Source: Tenggerimyces flavus (GTDB taxonomy: Bacteria > Actinomycetota > Actinomycetes > Propionibacteriales > Actinopolymorphaceae). Taken from it: a DNA stretch of 64,000 bases. This document shows, one piece after another, positions 44,526-52,356 of the stretch. Location: the NCBI RefSeq assembly GCF_016907715.1, contig NZ_JAFBCM010000001.1:1612001-1676000 (forward strand), in the 5' to 3' direction. Made by a program: the position numbers and the translations under genes. Each line of letters opens with the position of its first letter. Position 1 is the stretch's first letter. The notes below the pieces were generated by a model. It did not search any database. It was not told the DNA's origin and worked only from the letters and a program-made list of their open reading frames with translations.

Positions 44526-44984
44526 ATGACGGTGACGCTGTACGAGTACGCGGGTGGTACCGACGCGATGCGTCGGCTCGCCCAGGCTCACTACGACCGT
44601 TGCGTGAGCGATCCCCTGCTGGTGCAGGTGTTCGGGACGACGCCGCGTCCGGAGCACGTGGAGCATCTGGCCGTGTGGTTGGGCGAGGTGTTCGGCGGGC
44701 CGTCGGGCTACACCGACAGGTACGGCGGGCATCACGCGCTGCTCTCGCACCACGCTGGGCTCGGGATCAACGAGGCGCAGCGGGTGGCTTTCGTCGAGGC
44801 GTTCATGGCCGCGGCGGACGAGGCTGGGCTGCCAGCGGATGCGCTGTTCCGTTCTCGGCTGTACGAGTACGTGGAGTGGGGAACGCGGATCGCGCACTCG
44901 GTGTCGCAGCATCCGACGGTGGGTCCGAGCGACGATCCCGTTCCCCTGTGGGACTGGGGACCGGACGGTCCGCCGTCGAAGTGA
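44526..44984 (+). CDS. Truncated haemoglobin (group II-like)
   Basis: 152 residues, with GGAGGGGATC upstream. Two-on-two globin fold: YEYAGGTDAMRRLAQAHYDRC, EVFGGPSGYTDRYGGHHALLSHHAGLGI (E-F region with the proximal His) and the closing helix RLYEYVEWGTRIAHS. Binds haem and oxygen or nitric oxide. It starts 26 bp after lon, so they may be cotranscribed, and ends in a strong terminator. Confidence 0.92.
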   Translation: MTVTLYEYAGGTDAMRRLAQAHYDRCVSDPLLVQVFGTTPRPEHVEHLAVWLGEVFGGPSGYTDRYGGHHALLSHHAGLGINEAQRVAFVEAFMAAADEAGLPADALFRSRLYEYVEWGTRIAHSVSQHPTVGPSDDPVPLWDWGPDGPPSK

Positions 44985-45001
44985 CTTCTTGGAAACGAGA
45001 G

Positions 45002-45029
45002 GGGCTCCCTGCCGGGTGGCAGGGAGCCC
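45002..45029. terminator. Terminator, 12-bp stem
   Basis: GGGCTCCCTGCC/GGCAGGGAGCCC with a GGGT loop, followed by TCTTCGTTCT. Between convergent globin and HNH genes. Confidence 0.85.
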
Positions 45030-45044
45030 TCTTCGTTCTGAGGT

Positions 45045-45497
45045 CTAGCGGACCTTCAGGTGGGCGAGCGACGCCCAGGTCGGGGCGACCGGCGTGACGC
45101 GCAGCGGCATGCGTGCTTCTGCGGGCGTCCGGTCTCCTTTGCGCTGGTTGCACGGGCCACAGGCCGCCACCGTGTTGAGCCACGAATTGCGACCGCCGCG
45201 CGAACGCGGCGTGATGTGGTCGACGGTGCTGGCCTGCCCGCGGCAGTAACCGCACCTGCTGCGGTCCCGGGCGAGCACACCCGAGCGGGACCAGGACGGT
45301 CCTGTCGTGTACCTCCAACGGGTGACGACGTACTGGACCAATCGGACCACGAGCGGGCGCGGGTAGACCCCGAACAGCCGGTCGGGCATGGCCTCGTGGA
45401 CGACGGCTACCTCGCGGAACAGCATGCGCACGGCGTGCCGGAGACTTACCCGGTGGAGCGGGCCGAAGTCAGCGTTCAGCACGAGTACGGTTTCCAC
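45045..45497 (-). CDS. HNH endonuclease
   Basis: 150 residues from GTG 45497, which has AAAGGAGG nine bases upstream; the open frame above it is not protein-like. It begins with the widespread actinobacterial METVLVLNADFGPL. The HNH core with its two Cys pairs is seen in CGYCRGQASTVDHITPRSRGG and WLNTVAACGPCNQRKGDRTP: DH metal site, Asn and zinc-binding CxxC motifs. Possible DNA nicking or repair role; function is not settled for this family. Confidence 0.92.
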   Translation of the reverse strand: METVLVLNADFGPLHRVSLRHAVRMLFREVAVVHEAMPDRLFGVYPRPLVVRLVQYVVTRWRYTTGPSWSRSGVLARDRSRCGYCRGQASTVDHITPRSRGGRNSWLNTVAACGPCNQRKGDRTPAEARMPLRVTPVAPTWASLAHLKVR

Positions 45498-46182
45498 CGG
45501 GATGACCTCCTTTCGGTCGCCGAAGCTTTCTTCTCGCCCGAGCGTACGAGACTTCCGGAGTCGTCCACTACCCCTTAATTGTGCCTTGTCCGTGCCACAA
45601 GTGGATGAGTTCGACGGCCGACGCGCCGGTTTCGGCATGCGGGCTAGACGTCTGATGGTTACCGGTCGGTGGCGCTCGGTTGTCCGGGATCTGAACCTCG
45701 CGTCTCGACTTCGAGTGCGGGCTCTCGCCACGTTCTACCTGCCGGTTTGCGCTGGGAATTGGCTTGTACGGCGTCGTATTCTCTGTTGCCGGCGCGTATT
45801 CGGCTGCTTTCTTCGACTGCATTGCTGGCGCTTATGAGAATCTCGAGGAATGCCGTGCTGTGCATTCGACAGGAATGCGTCCGGGGCTGGTGGAGGCGGC
45901 GGCTCGGGACCTCGGGTGGGCGGTGGATCGCTGGGTCGGTCGCGGGTGGGAGCCGCCTGCCGCTTGGCGCGTGGGAGGGGAGCACGGGGCGCGATCCGAC
46001 GGTTGTGTTGAGTAACCTCCGTAGCTGATCGCTTCGCCGCGAGCACAATGCGTTGATCGGGCTGCCGAAGTGGCGAATTTCGGTCGGAAGTTTTGAAGAT
46101 TTGCCGGACAACGAACCCGGCGGAGGTGCATGCTTCAGGAAGTGATCCGCCTCACCCCGAGGATCCAGTGGGTCACTAATAC
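45498..46182. other. Gene-poor stretch before the tandem hairpins
   Basis: Lower GC than its neighbours, with no convincing protein frame. A 71-codon frame at 46130-46345 has a fair ribosome site (GGCGGAGG) but runs straight through both hairpins, whose 86-bp spacing shifts frame, so I do not accept it as a gene. Confidence 0.5.
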
Positions 46183-46325
46183 GCTCGGCGGGCGTGGAGG
46201 GCTTCCCCCGTGGCTCTTCCCGCCCGCTGAGTCCCTAGCTTCAGGCAACAATGCAACACACCACAGTCGCTCGGCGGACGTGGAGGGCTTCCCCCGTGGC
46301 TCTTCCCGTCCGCCGAGTCTTTTGT
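46183..46325 (+). ncRNA. Candidate ncRNA: tandem covarying C-rich hairpins with T-tract
   Basis: Two 50-bp near-copies (46183-46232 and 46269-46318). Each has stem CTCGGCGGRCG...CGYCCGCYGAG closing a loop with GGAGGGCTTCCCCCG. The copies differ by paired changes (GGGCG/CGCCC against GGACG/CGTCC) and one G-U-compatible change, so base pairing is conserved. The second hairpin ends in TCTTTTG, like an intrinsic terminator. The arrangement recalls actinobacterial 6C RNA (two C-rich hairpins), but C runs are five long and I cannot confirm the family. The promoter is not identified. Convergent with the ParA gene. Confidence 0.55.
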
Positions 46326-46341
46326 GTCCGGCGTACGAGCC

Positions 46342-46941
46342 CTAGGTGGCCCGCGCCGCCGCGAGGGCGCGGCGCCAGACCTTGCGGTACGACTCGAGGC
46401 CGTCCAGTGACAACGGTCCGGTGGGGCCGGCGGTGATGGCCACCCGTTCGGGGATCGTTCCCCAGACCGGTACGCCGGCCTGCACCCAGGATTCGAGCGC
46501 TTCCTTGTAGCTGCGGGTGAACGTGCGCGCCGAGCAGATCACCAGGCCGACCGGCGTGCTCGGTGGCACCAGGTCCAGCACGGCCTCGACGCGTGGGGTC
46601 TCGACGCCGCCGACGCGGGTCGGGATGACGACGACGGAGGCGCGGTCGAGGGCCTTGTTGAGTAGCCGTTCGTGCGACGGCGGCATGTCGACGACCCCGA
46701 CGCCGTCGTCGCCGACGCGGTCGAGCGCCTTGGTGAGGAGGCGTTCGGTGGGCGCCTCGAGAACCTCGACGCGCTCGAGCTTCTCGTCGCCTGAGTTCTC
46801 CACCCAGTCCGCGGCGCTGGCCTGCGGATCGGCGTCGACGAGGATCGCGGCGCGACGGTTGGACGACGCCAGGGCGGCGAGGTACACCGACGACGTCGTC
46901 TTGCCGACTCCGCCCTTCAATGCTGCCGTCACGATGATCAT
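46342..46941 (-). CDS. ParA/MinD-family ATPase (orphan)
   Basis: 199 residues from ATG 46941. Deviant Walker A MIIVTAALKGGVGKTTSSVYLA with the signature Lys, then ILVDADPQASAADWVE and a Walker B-like GVGVVDMPPSHERLL. Such short ParA proteins position plasmids, chemoreceptors, cell-division or other cargo, usually with a partner; no parB-like gene is next to it. Upstream frame to 47397 is low-quality Pro/Arg-rich sequence and is rejected. It ends 16 bp from the candidate ncRNA terminator. Confidence 0.9.
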   Translation of the reverse strand: MIIVTAALKGGVGKTTSSVYLAALASSNRRAAILVDADPQASAADWVENSGDEKLERVEVLEAPTERLLTKALDRVGDDGVGVVDMPPSHERLLNKALDRASVVVIPTRVGGVETPRVEAVLDLVPPSTPVGLVICSARTFTRSYKEALESWVQAGVPVWGTIPERVAITAGPTGPLSLDGLESYRKVWRRALAAARAT

Positions 46942-47093
46942 GAAGGGGACGCTACTCCCGTCAGGGCCTCCATTACCACCATTACTACTCTCCGCAATGC
47001 CCGACGCGCCGAGTTGTGGGGTGGATCTGGGTGCTGGAACTCGTGCTTTCGGACGAGCCGCAGCCCTCGGTGGTGATGGCAGAGTGAGGTGCC

Positions 47094-47633
47094 ATGGGTA
47101 CTGAGCTCGTCGTCCGCGACGCCGCCGTGATGGCGGCGATCTTCGGCTTCGCGGCGATGATGTGGCTGGGTTGGGCGCAGGAGGCCCCGCCGCGTACGTG
47201 GCGTTTCTGGCTCGGCGCGGGCGCCGTCCTCGGCGCGCTGCTGGCCATCGGTGGTGGGCTGCTCGCCTGGCAGAACTGGAGCCCGGAGTCGGCGCTCGCG
47301 GCCGAGTCAGCGCGGCGGACGTTCGGCATCGTGGCCGGCATCGAGTTCGGCCTGGCCGGCATCGGCGCCGCTCTGTTGGGTCTGACCAAGCGGGCACAGT
47401 GGATCAACCCGTGGATCGCGCTGGTCGTCGGGCTGCACTTCATTCCGTTGGCGCACCTGTTCAACGATCTGTGGCTGTACGGTCTCGCCGCGATCATGGT
47501 GGCGGGTGCTGGTGCTGCGGTCTGGCAACACCGCCGCACGGGCACGATGCCCAGCGCGGTGAGCGGTTTGGTGTCGGGCGTGGGCCTGCTCGCCTATGCG
47601 ATCCGCGACGTGATCCTCGTGCTCGCCGCCTAG
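47094..47633 (+). CDS. Six-helix membrane protein, unknown
   Basis: 179 residues. Five or six hydrophobic helices (AAVMAAIFGFAAMMWLGW, WLGAGAVLGALLAIGGGLL, FGIVAGIEFGLAGIGAALLG, WIALVVGLHFIPLAHLF, LYGLAAIMVAGAGAAVW, AVSGLVSGVGLLAYAI). The segment HFIPLAHLFND resembles small integral membrane proteins common in actinobacteria. Function unknown. Divergent from ParA, about 150 bp apart. Confidence 0.8.
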   Translation: MGTELVVRDAAVMAAIFGFAAMMWLGWAQEAPPRTWRFWLGAGAVLGALLAIGGGLLAWQNWSPESALAAESARRTFGIVAGIEFGLAGIGAALLGLTKRAQWINPWIALVVGLHFIPLAHLFNDLWLYGLAAIMVAGAGAAVWQHRRTGTMPSAVSGLVSGVGLLAYAIRDVILVLAA

Positions 47634-47681
47634 CTGTCCGTTGAGGATGGTGCTCCGCCTCGTCATCTCGTCCGCCAGCGT

Positions 47682-47780
47682 CCGGTCGCGGCGGAGCGAG
47701 TAAAGGGCGCCGCGGCGGCTTCGCAGAGGGGCGACGTCGCTTCGCGATCTTCGACCCTTGACTAGCTCCGCCGCGACCGG
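47682..47780. repeat. 99-nt inverted repeat with 16-bp perfect arms
   Basis: CCGGTCGCGGCGGAGC (47682-47697) and GCTCCGCCGCGACCGG (47765-47780), with further partial pairing inside (AAAGGGC/GACCCTT). It starts the 740-bp gene-free stretch 47634-48374. Confidence 0.75.
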
Positions 47781-47877
47781 AAGGGCGCATGGACGAGATC
47801 GACGTGGCGCCTGATCGACTCCCTGCCAGCTCCGCTATGCAGCTCCTCTTCGGCCGAGCTCGCCGACGTTTGGAATG

Positions 47878-48120
47878 AGGGACGCCCTCTATCGAATAGG
47901 CCGGTATGTCACGTGGGTTCCATGAACTGTGGCTGGCCTGGTTTGCACAGCGGTTGCGACTTCCCTAACTCGGCCGGGGTTTACATCGTGGCAAGGATGG
48001 CCAGAAACCCCGTTTCGGCTAGGGAAGTGCGCAAAGCTGTGGACGACCAGCGGCGAGTCGCTCGAGAGTAGTGGGCCCCCTCAGACGACGAGATCGCTAC
48101 AGGGACGCCCTCATTCGAAT
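47878..48120. repeat. Segment bounded by 20-bp direct repeats
   Basis: AGGGACGCCCTC-TA-TCGAAT at 47878-47897 and AGGGACGCCCTC-AT-TCGAAT at 48101-48120, 18 of 20 identical in direct orientation, enclosing about 200 bp with its own long inverted repeat. No coding frame inside. Could be a small non-autonomous element or a recombination product. Confidence 0.5.
47945..48042. repeat. Imperfect 38-bp-arm inverted repeat
   Basis: GCACAGCGGTTGCGACTTCC... (47945-47982) pairs with ...GGGAAGTGCGCAAAGCTGTGG (48005-48042) at about three quarters of positions, with a 22-nt loop. Lies inside the direct-repeat-bounded segment. Confidence 0.55.
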
Positions 48121-48149
48121 CCCCCTGCCGCCCGCCAGCCCGCCTGGTC

Positions 48150-48174
48150 TTGGATGAAGGGCACCTTCATCCAA
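48150..48174. repeat. Hairpin TTGGATGAAGG-GCA-CCTTCATCCAA
   Basis: Perfect 11-bp arms and GCA loop. The core ATGAAGGGCACCTTCAT recurs exactly at 63908-63926. Confidence 0.75.
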
Positions 48175-48227
48175 ACGGGGAGGGTCGGGGGTCGGCTTGG
48201 GTGCCGGTAGCTGGTGTGACGCGCCAG

Positions 48228-48300
48228 TGATCATGAACGTGATCATGAAGTGGGAGTGGCGTATAGGGCTGTTCTGCCTTCATGATCACGTTCATGATCA
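48228..48300. repeat. Perfect 23-bp-arm inverted repeat with ATGATCA motifs
   Basis: TGATCATGAACGTGATCATGAAG (split here: TGATCATGAACG + TGATCATGAAG) at 48228-48250 and its exact complement at 48278-48300, spacer 27 nt. Flanked by GCGCCAG on both sides (48221-48227 and 48311-48317, direct). It shares TGATCATG words with the five-copy element but is otherwise different. Confidence 0.8.
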
Positions 48301-48374
48301 TGGTTCTGGAGCGCCAGGGCCAGGGCCGTGGGATGGTGGATCCCCGGGACCCACCACCCCTGAGGCAGCTGGGG

Positions 48375-48911
48375 CTAGGCCTTCACCACTCCGCAGGCGG
48401 TGCGGATGAGGATGGGCGGGTTGTAGCGCTCGGGGTCGAGGCTGACCTCGACCGCCACGCCGGGCTCGACGAACCAGAAGGCTTGGCGCTCGTCCGCGAA
48501 GCCGGGCAGGCCGTTGTGGTCGAACGACGTCAGCGACCACCCGGCGGGGTCCTTCTCGTGGTACTCGGTGAGGAACGCCCGCGTCGCCGCCAGGTCGCTC
48601 AGCCGCGCACCGCGCAGCACCTTCACGGTCAGGTCCACGCTGTACGCGCCGGAGGGGTCGGGGCCTCGTTCCCACACCCTGGACTGGAAGGCCACCTCCT
48701 CCCACTCGTACTCGAAGTCGGACACCATCGGCCCGATCTCGGCCGGCAGATCGGTGATCGCGAAGCCGTCCAGCGGCTCGCCGATCGGAGGTTGCTCGGA
48801 CACGGTCCGGCACCCTACCGGGCGATCCGCCAACGCGGCCGAAGCGGGCAAGGCGGGCACCAGCAGGAACGCGGAAGCCAACACGGCAGCAGACGTGCGA
48901 CGAAGGGTCAT
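48375..48911 (-). CDS. Secreted protein, unknown function
   Basis: 178 residues from ATG 48911, with GAGAGG eight bases upstream. Signal peptide MTLRRTSAAVLASAFLLVPALPASA. The mature part has two Cys (GCRTV and TACGVV) that could form a disulfide, and a compact alpha/beta pattern (YSVDLTVKVLRGARLSDLAATRAFLTEYH, GFADERQAFWFVEPGVAVEVSL). No family recognised. Confidence 0.75.
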   Translation of the reverse strand: MTLRRTSAAVLASAFLLVPALPASAALADRPVGCRTVSEQPPIGEPLDGFAITDLPAEIGPMVSDFEYEWEEVAFQSRVWERGPDPSGAYSVDLTVKVLRGARLSDLAATRAFLTEYHEKDPAGWSLTSFDHNGLPGFADERQAFWFVEPGVAVEVSLDPERYNPPILIRTACGVVKA

Positions 48912-49033
48912 GACAATGCCTCTCAAGGATGGATTCGAACATCGGTTCGTTCATCCTGCAGGCAGCACAACCAGAACGCAGCCGAGCACGACAGGCCTGT
49001 GGACAACAGGTCCTGTGGACAGAAACCCGCGGC

Positions 49034-50059
49034 TCAGGAAGCCAAAGCGATGATGCGGGCCACCAGTTCCGCGTACGACAACCCCACCGTCCGCGCCGCC
49101 AGCGGGAGCAGGCTCCCCGGCGTCATCCCCGGCAGCGCGTTCAGCTCCATGCATCGCGGCGTCCCCGCGGCGTCCAGCCGGAAGTCCACGCGCGAGTACG
49201 TCCGCGGCCCAAACCCCAAAGCCGAGTGCGAACGCAAAGCCAGCTCCCGCAGCAGAGACTCCAAGGCAGGCGGAATCGAAGCCGGGCAGATCTCCCGCAC
49301 AGCACCCGGCTGGTACTTCGCCCGGTAGTCGAACAACGGACCCGACAGCTCGATCTCGATCACCGGCAGCACCTCGTCACCGAGCACGCCGACCGTGAAC
49401 TCCCGCCCCGGCAGGTACGTCTCGATCAGCAGCTCCCCCGACCCCGCGGCGGCCGCCGCGACAAGCTCGTCAGCAGTGGAGGCCAACGACAAGGAGACGC
49501 TCGACCCACCCGCGGCCGGCTTCACCACCACCGGACCGTCGTCGATCAGCCGCTTCGCCTCGACCGGCAGCTCCGAACGCCCCGCCACGTGCCGCACCCG
49601 CTCGGCCACCGGCACCCCAGCCGAGTGCAAGACCCCAAGAGCGAAGTCCTTGTGCCAAGCCGCCGCGCACACCGCCGCGCCAGCGCCGGTGTACCGCACA
49701 CCAGCCATGTCGAGCAGCGCCTGAACGTGCCCGTCCTCGCCCCAACCCCCATGCAGAGCCACGAAGACCAGATCCGACTCCCGCAGCGAAGCCAGCCCCG
49801 GCCCACCGGTCAAGGACGCGAACAGCTGCCGCCGCCAAGAAGCCTGGCGCGACATGTCCGGCGGCACCTCCGGCACCGCGAAGGTCGGTACCTCGGCAGG
49901 CGACGAGACCCGCTGCGTCAAGAACGGCGATGGGGCGGCCGGGTCGATCACCCGGACCTCGTTGCCAAGCTCGGCGATCGCTCGCCCGATGGCATAGCCG
50001 GACGCCAACGACACATCGCGTTCGGTGCTCTCGCCTCCACACAGGACCGTCACGAACAT
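49034..50059 (-). CDS. D-alanine--D-alanine ligase-family protein
   Basis: 341 residues from ATG 50059, preceded by GGGAGG; the longer frame would start with TTG 50083. ATP-grasp ligase motifs: VLCGGESTERDVS, VALHGGWGEDGHVQALLD, GPVVVKPAAGGSSVSLS and CMELNALPGMTPGSLLP. Family members make D-Ala-D-Ala for peptidoglycan. This may be a second copy or a variant with altered specificity, because its partner here is an agmatinase, not mur genes. 26 bp after the agmatinase gene on the same strand, so likely one operon. Confidence 0.88.
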   Translation of the reverse strand: MFVTVLCGGESTERDVSLASGYAIGRAIAELGNEVRVIDPAAPSPFLTQRVSSPAEVPTFAVPEVPPDMSRQASWRRQLFASLTGGPGLASLRESDLVFVALHGGWGEDGHVQALLDMAGVRYTGAGAAVCAAAWHKDFALGVLHSAGVPVAERVRHVAGRSELPVEAKRLIDDGPVVVKPAAGGSSVSLSLASTADELVAAAAAGSGELLIETYLPGREFTVGVLGDEVLPVIEIELSGPLFDYRAKYQPGAVREICPASIPPALESLLRELALRSHSALGFGPRTYSRVDFRLDAAGTPRCMELNALPGMTPGSLLPLAARTVGLSYAELVARIIALAS

Positions 50060-50085
50060 GGCGCGCATCCTCCCACGCGCCAAGT

Positions 50086-51087
50086 TCAGCCGCGCGGGGC
50101 CATCGCCGAAATCAGCTCATAAGCGACGTGCGCCGCCGCGATTCCGGTGATCTGCGCGTGGTCGTAGGCTGGCGCCACCTCGACCAGGTCCGCGCCGACC
50201 AGCCGCAGCGACGCGAACGAACGCAGGATCGCCAGCAACTCCCGCGACGTCAACCCGCCCGCCTCGGGCGTCCCCGTCCCGGGAGCGAACGCCGGGTCCA
50301 GAACGTCGACATCCACCGACACGTACACCGGCCGATCGCCGACCCGCACACGGATCCGCTCGACCACCCCCGCGACCCCCAGCGCGTCCAGCTCCACGCT
50401 TGGCACGACCTGGAACCCGAGCTCGCCATCCGCACGCAGGTCAGACGCGTCGTACAAAGGCCCGCGGATCCCCACATGCAGGCAACCCGACCGGTCGAGC
50501 AACCCCTCCTCCGACGCGCGCCGGAACGGTGTCCCGTGCGTGTAGGCAGCACCGAAGTACGTGTCCCAGGTATCCAGATGCGCGTCGAAATGCACGACGG
50601 CGACAGGCCCGTGCACCGAAGAAATCGCCCGCAGGGTTGGCAAAGCGACCGTGTGGTCGCCGCCGAGCACCAGCACCTTGCCCGCCCGTTCGAGCAGCGC
50701 ACGCGTACCCGCCTCGATCTGTCCGAGCGCCTCGTCGATGGAGAACGGGTTGACCACCAGATCGCCCGCGTCAACCACCTGTTGACGCGCGAACGGGGCC
50801 ACCTCCTGCGCCGGGTTGTACGGACGCAGCAGCCGCGACGACTCGCGGATGTGACCGGGTCCGAAGCGAGCGCCCGGCCGGTACGTCACCGCCGAGTCGA
50901 ACGGCGCACCCACCACCGCGACGTCGACGTCGGACACCTCGTCGGGGCGCGGCAGCCGCGCGAACGTCGCCGGACCCGCGAACCGCGGCACCAAGGTCGC
51001 GTCGACCTGACCGAGGTAACGGCCCTCCGTGACCCGGGGAATCTCGTCCATAGCAAGGCCATTCGTCTGCCGGCTGTCCGTCGTCAC
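50086..51087 (-). CDS. Agmatinase/ureohydrolase-family enzyme
   Basis: 333 residues from GTG 51087; ATG 51051 ([10 protein letters not shown]) is an alternative. Binuclear manganese site motifs: [23 protein letters not shown] and [20 protein letters not shown]. It removes urea from a guanidino compound: agmatine, guanidinobutyrate or similar. The exact substrate cannot be read from the motifs. A double-domain Lrp regulator gene lies 154 bp upstream on the same strand and may control it. The downstream ligase is probably cotranscribed. Confidence 0.9.
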   Translation of the reverse strand: MTTDSRQTNGLAMDEIPRVTEGRYLGQVDATLVPRFAGPATFARLPRPDEVSDVDVAVVGAPFDSAVTYRPGARFGPGHIRESSRLLRPYNPAQEVAPFARQQVVDAGDLVVNPFSIDEALGQIEAGTRALLERAGKVLVLGGDHTVALPTLRAISSVHGPVAVVHFDAHLDTWDTYFGAAYTHGTPFRRASEEGLLDRSGCLHVGIRGPLYDASDLRADGELGFQVVPSVELDALGVAGVVERIRVRVGDRPVYVSVDVDVLDPAFAPGTGTPEAGGLTSRELLAILRSFASLRLVGADLVEVAPAYDHAQITGIAAAHVAYELISAMAPRG

Positions 51088-51241
51088 GGTAACAGCAGAG
51101 ACCCGCCACTAGGAGGTGAATCGGCGGCTACAGAGAGCTTCCGCCGACGTTTCTGTACTGGTCAACGAGATGCGACGGACGAGCCGGCGGCGCCATCGGC
51201 GACCGAATGTGGCCGGAAGCGCACCCGGCAAAACGGGGCAC

Positions 51242-52153
51242 TCAGTGCAGCGGGAACGGTTCCAGCGGCGACCGGTCGTACTTCTCCTTCACCAATGTGA
51301 GGTGGCTCCACGTCTCGAGCTTCCGCACGCCTGGGATCTGGCGCAGCCGGTCGAGCGCCGAGACGACGTCGGCGCGCGTCGCGCCGACCAACGTGCCGAT
51401 GATGTCGGCGCGGCCGACGGCCGACGCGAGGTACTCCACCTGGGCGAGTTGGGCGATCGACGCCACGGTCTCGTCCACCGGCCGGGCCACCCACACCGCG
51501 AATCCACACGCCTGGGTGAACCCCAGCACCGTCGTGTCCACCAGCCCGATCACGTGCACGACGCCGTGGTCGATCAGCCGCAACACCCGCGCCCGTACGG
51601 CGCCCGGCGACAGCCGCACCTTCTCGGCCAGGTCGGAGAACGCCGCCCGCCCGTCCAGCTGCAACGCCGCCAGCAGGTGGCGGTCGACGGCGTCGAGCTC
51701 GACCGGGCGCAGCCGCCCCGGCGGGAAGTGCGTGTCCTTGACGATCGCCGTGTAGATGCCGGTCTCGACATTCCGTACGCCGTCCAGCGCGCGCAGCGAG
51801 TCGAGCGCCGAGGCGAACGTGTCCATCGACGGCGACCGCAGCTCGGCGATCACGCCGAAGCGGCCGGACACGACCGAGACGAACGGGGCGTCCTCCATCG
51901 CCGCGATCTTCTCCGCGATCGGCATCGCCGGCCCGGAGATCTCGAGCGAGACGTGCCCGAGTGCGTGCAGCCCGTACACCGAGGGGTGCACCATGCCGAC
52001 GATCCTGATCGCGCCGAGATCGAGCAGCCGCTGGATCCGTGCTCGTGCCGCCGTCCGGGACAGCCCGACGCGGCCGGCGAGAGCCTCGAACGTGGCTCGG
52101 CCGTCCTTGCGAAGTTCTGCGATCAGAGCGGAGTCGGTCTGGTCGACGTCCAC
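51242..52153 (-). CDS. Double-domain Lrp/AsnC-family regulator
   Basis: 303 residues from GTG 52153, with GGGGGG upstream. Two complete Lrp units in tandem: HTH 1 (DQTDSALIAELRKDGRATFEALAGRVGLSRTAARARIQRL) with its RAM-like half, then HTH 2 (DAVDRHLLAALQLDGRAAFSDLAEKVRLSPGAVRARVLRL) and its own. Ordinary Lrp proteins are half this size and pair as dimers, so this chain may act as a built-in dimer. It likely senses an amino acid or amine and controls the agmatinase operon. Confidence 0.92.
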   Translation of the reverse strand: MDVDQTDSALIAELRKDGRATFEALAGRVGLSRTAARARIQRLLDLGAIRIVGMVHPSVYGLHALGHVSLEISGPAMPIAEKIAAMEDAPFVSVVSGRFGVIAELRSPSMDTFASALDSLRALDGVRNVETGIYTAIVKDTHFPPGRLRPVELDAVDRHLLAALQLDGRAAFSDLAEKVRLSPGAVRARVLRLIDHGVVHVIGLVDTTVLGFTQACGFAVWVARPVDETVASIAQLAQVEYLASAVGRADIIGTLVGATRADVVSALDRLRQIPGVRKLETWSHLTLVKEKYDRSPLEPFPLH

Positions 52154-52356
52154 GCGGATCCCCCCTTCCCTGGCCCGAGAGCGGCGATCTTGTTGCGAGC
52201 GGACTATAGGCCGTTCGATCCAGAATGTGGACGTCTGCCCCCGCGTCGGCGAGGTGGTCGCGGCCTGTGTGCGGGACTTAACGGAAACCACCAGTTTCGC
52301 AACGGCTTCCGTGATTCACTTTCGAGTCGGGTGCGGGGAATCTCGGAGGGGCTGTC

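Noticed and set aside
46130-46345. 71-codon frame with GGCGGAGG ribosome-like site
   Set aside because: It runs through both covarying hairpins, whose 86-bp spacing changes frame between copies, so RNA structure and not coding explains the conservation.
48101-48125. TTCGAATCC resembling a tRNA T-loop
   Set aside because: No T-stem pairing, acceptor stem or anticodon arm around it.
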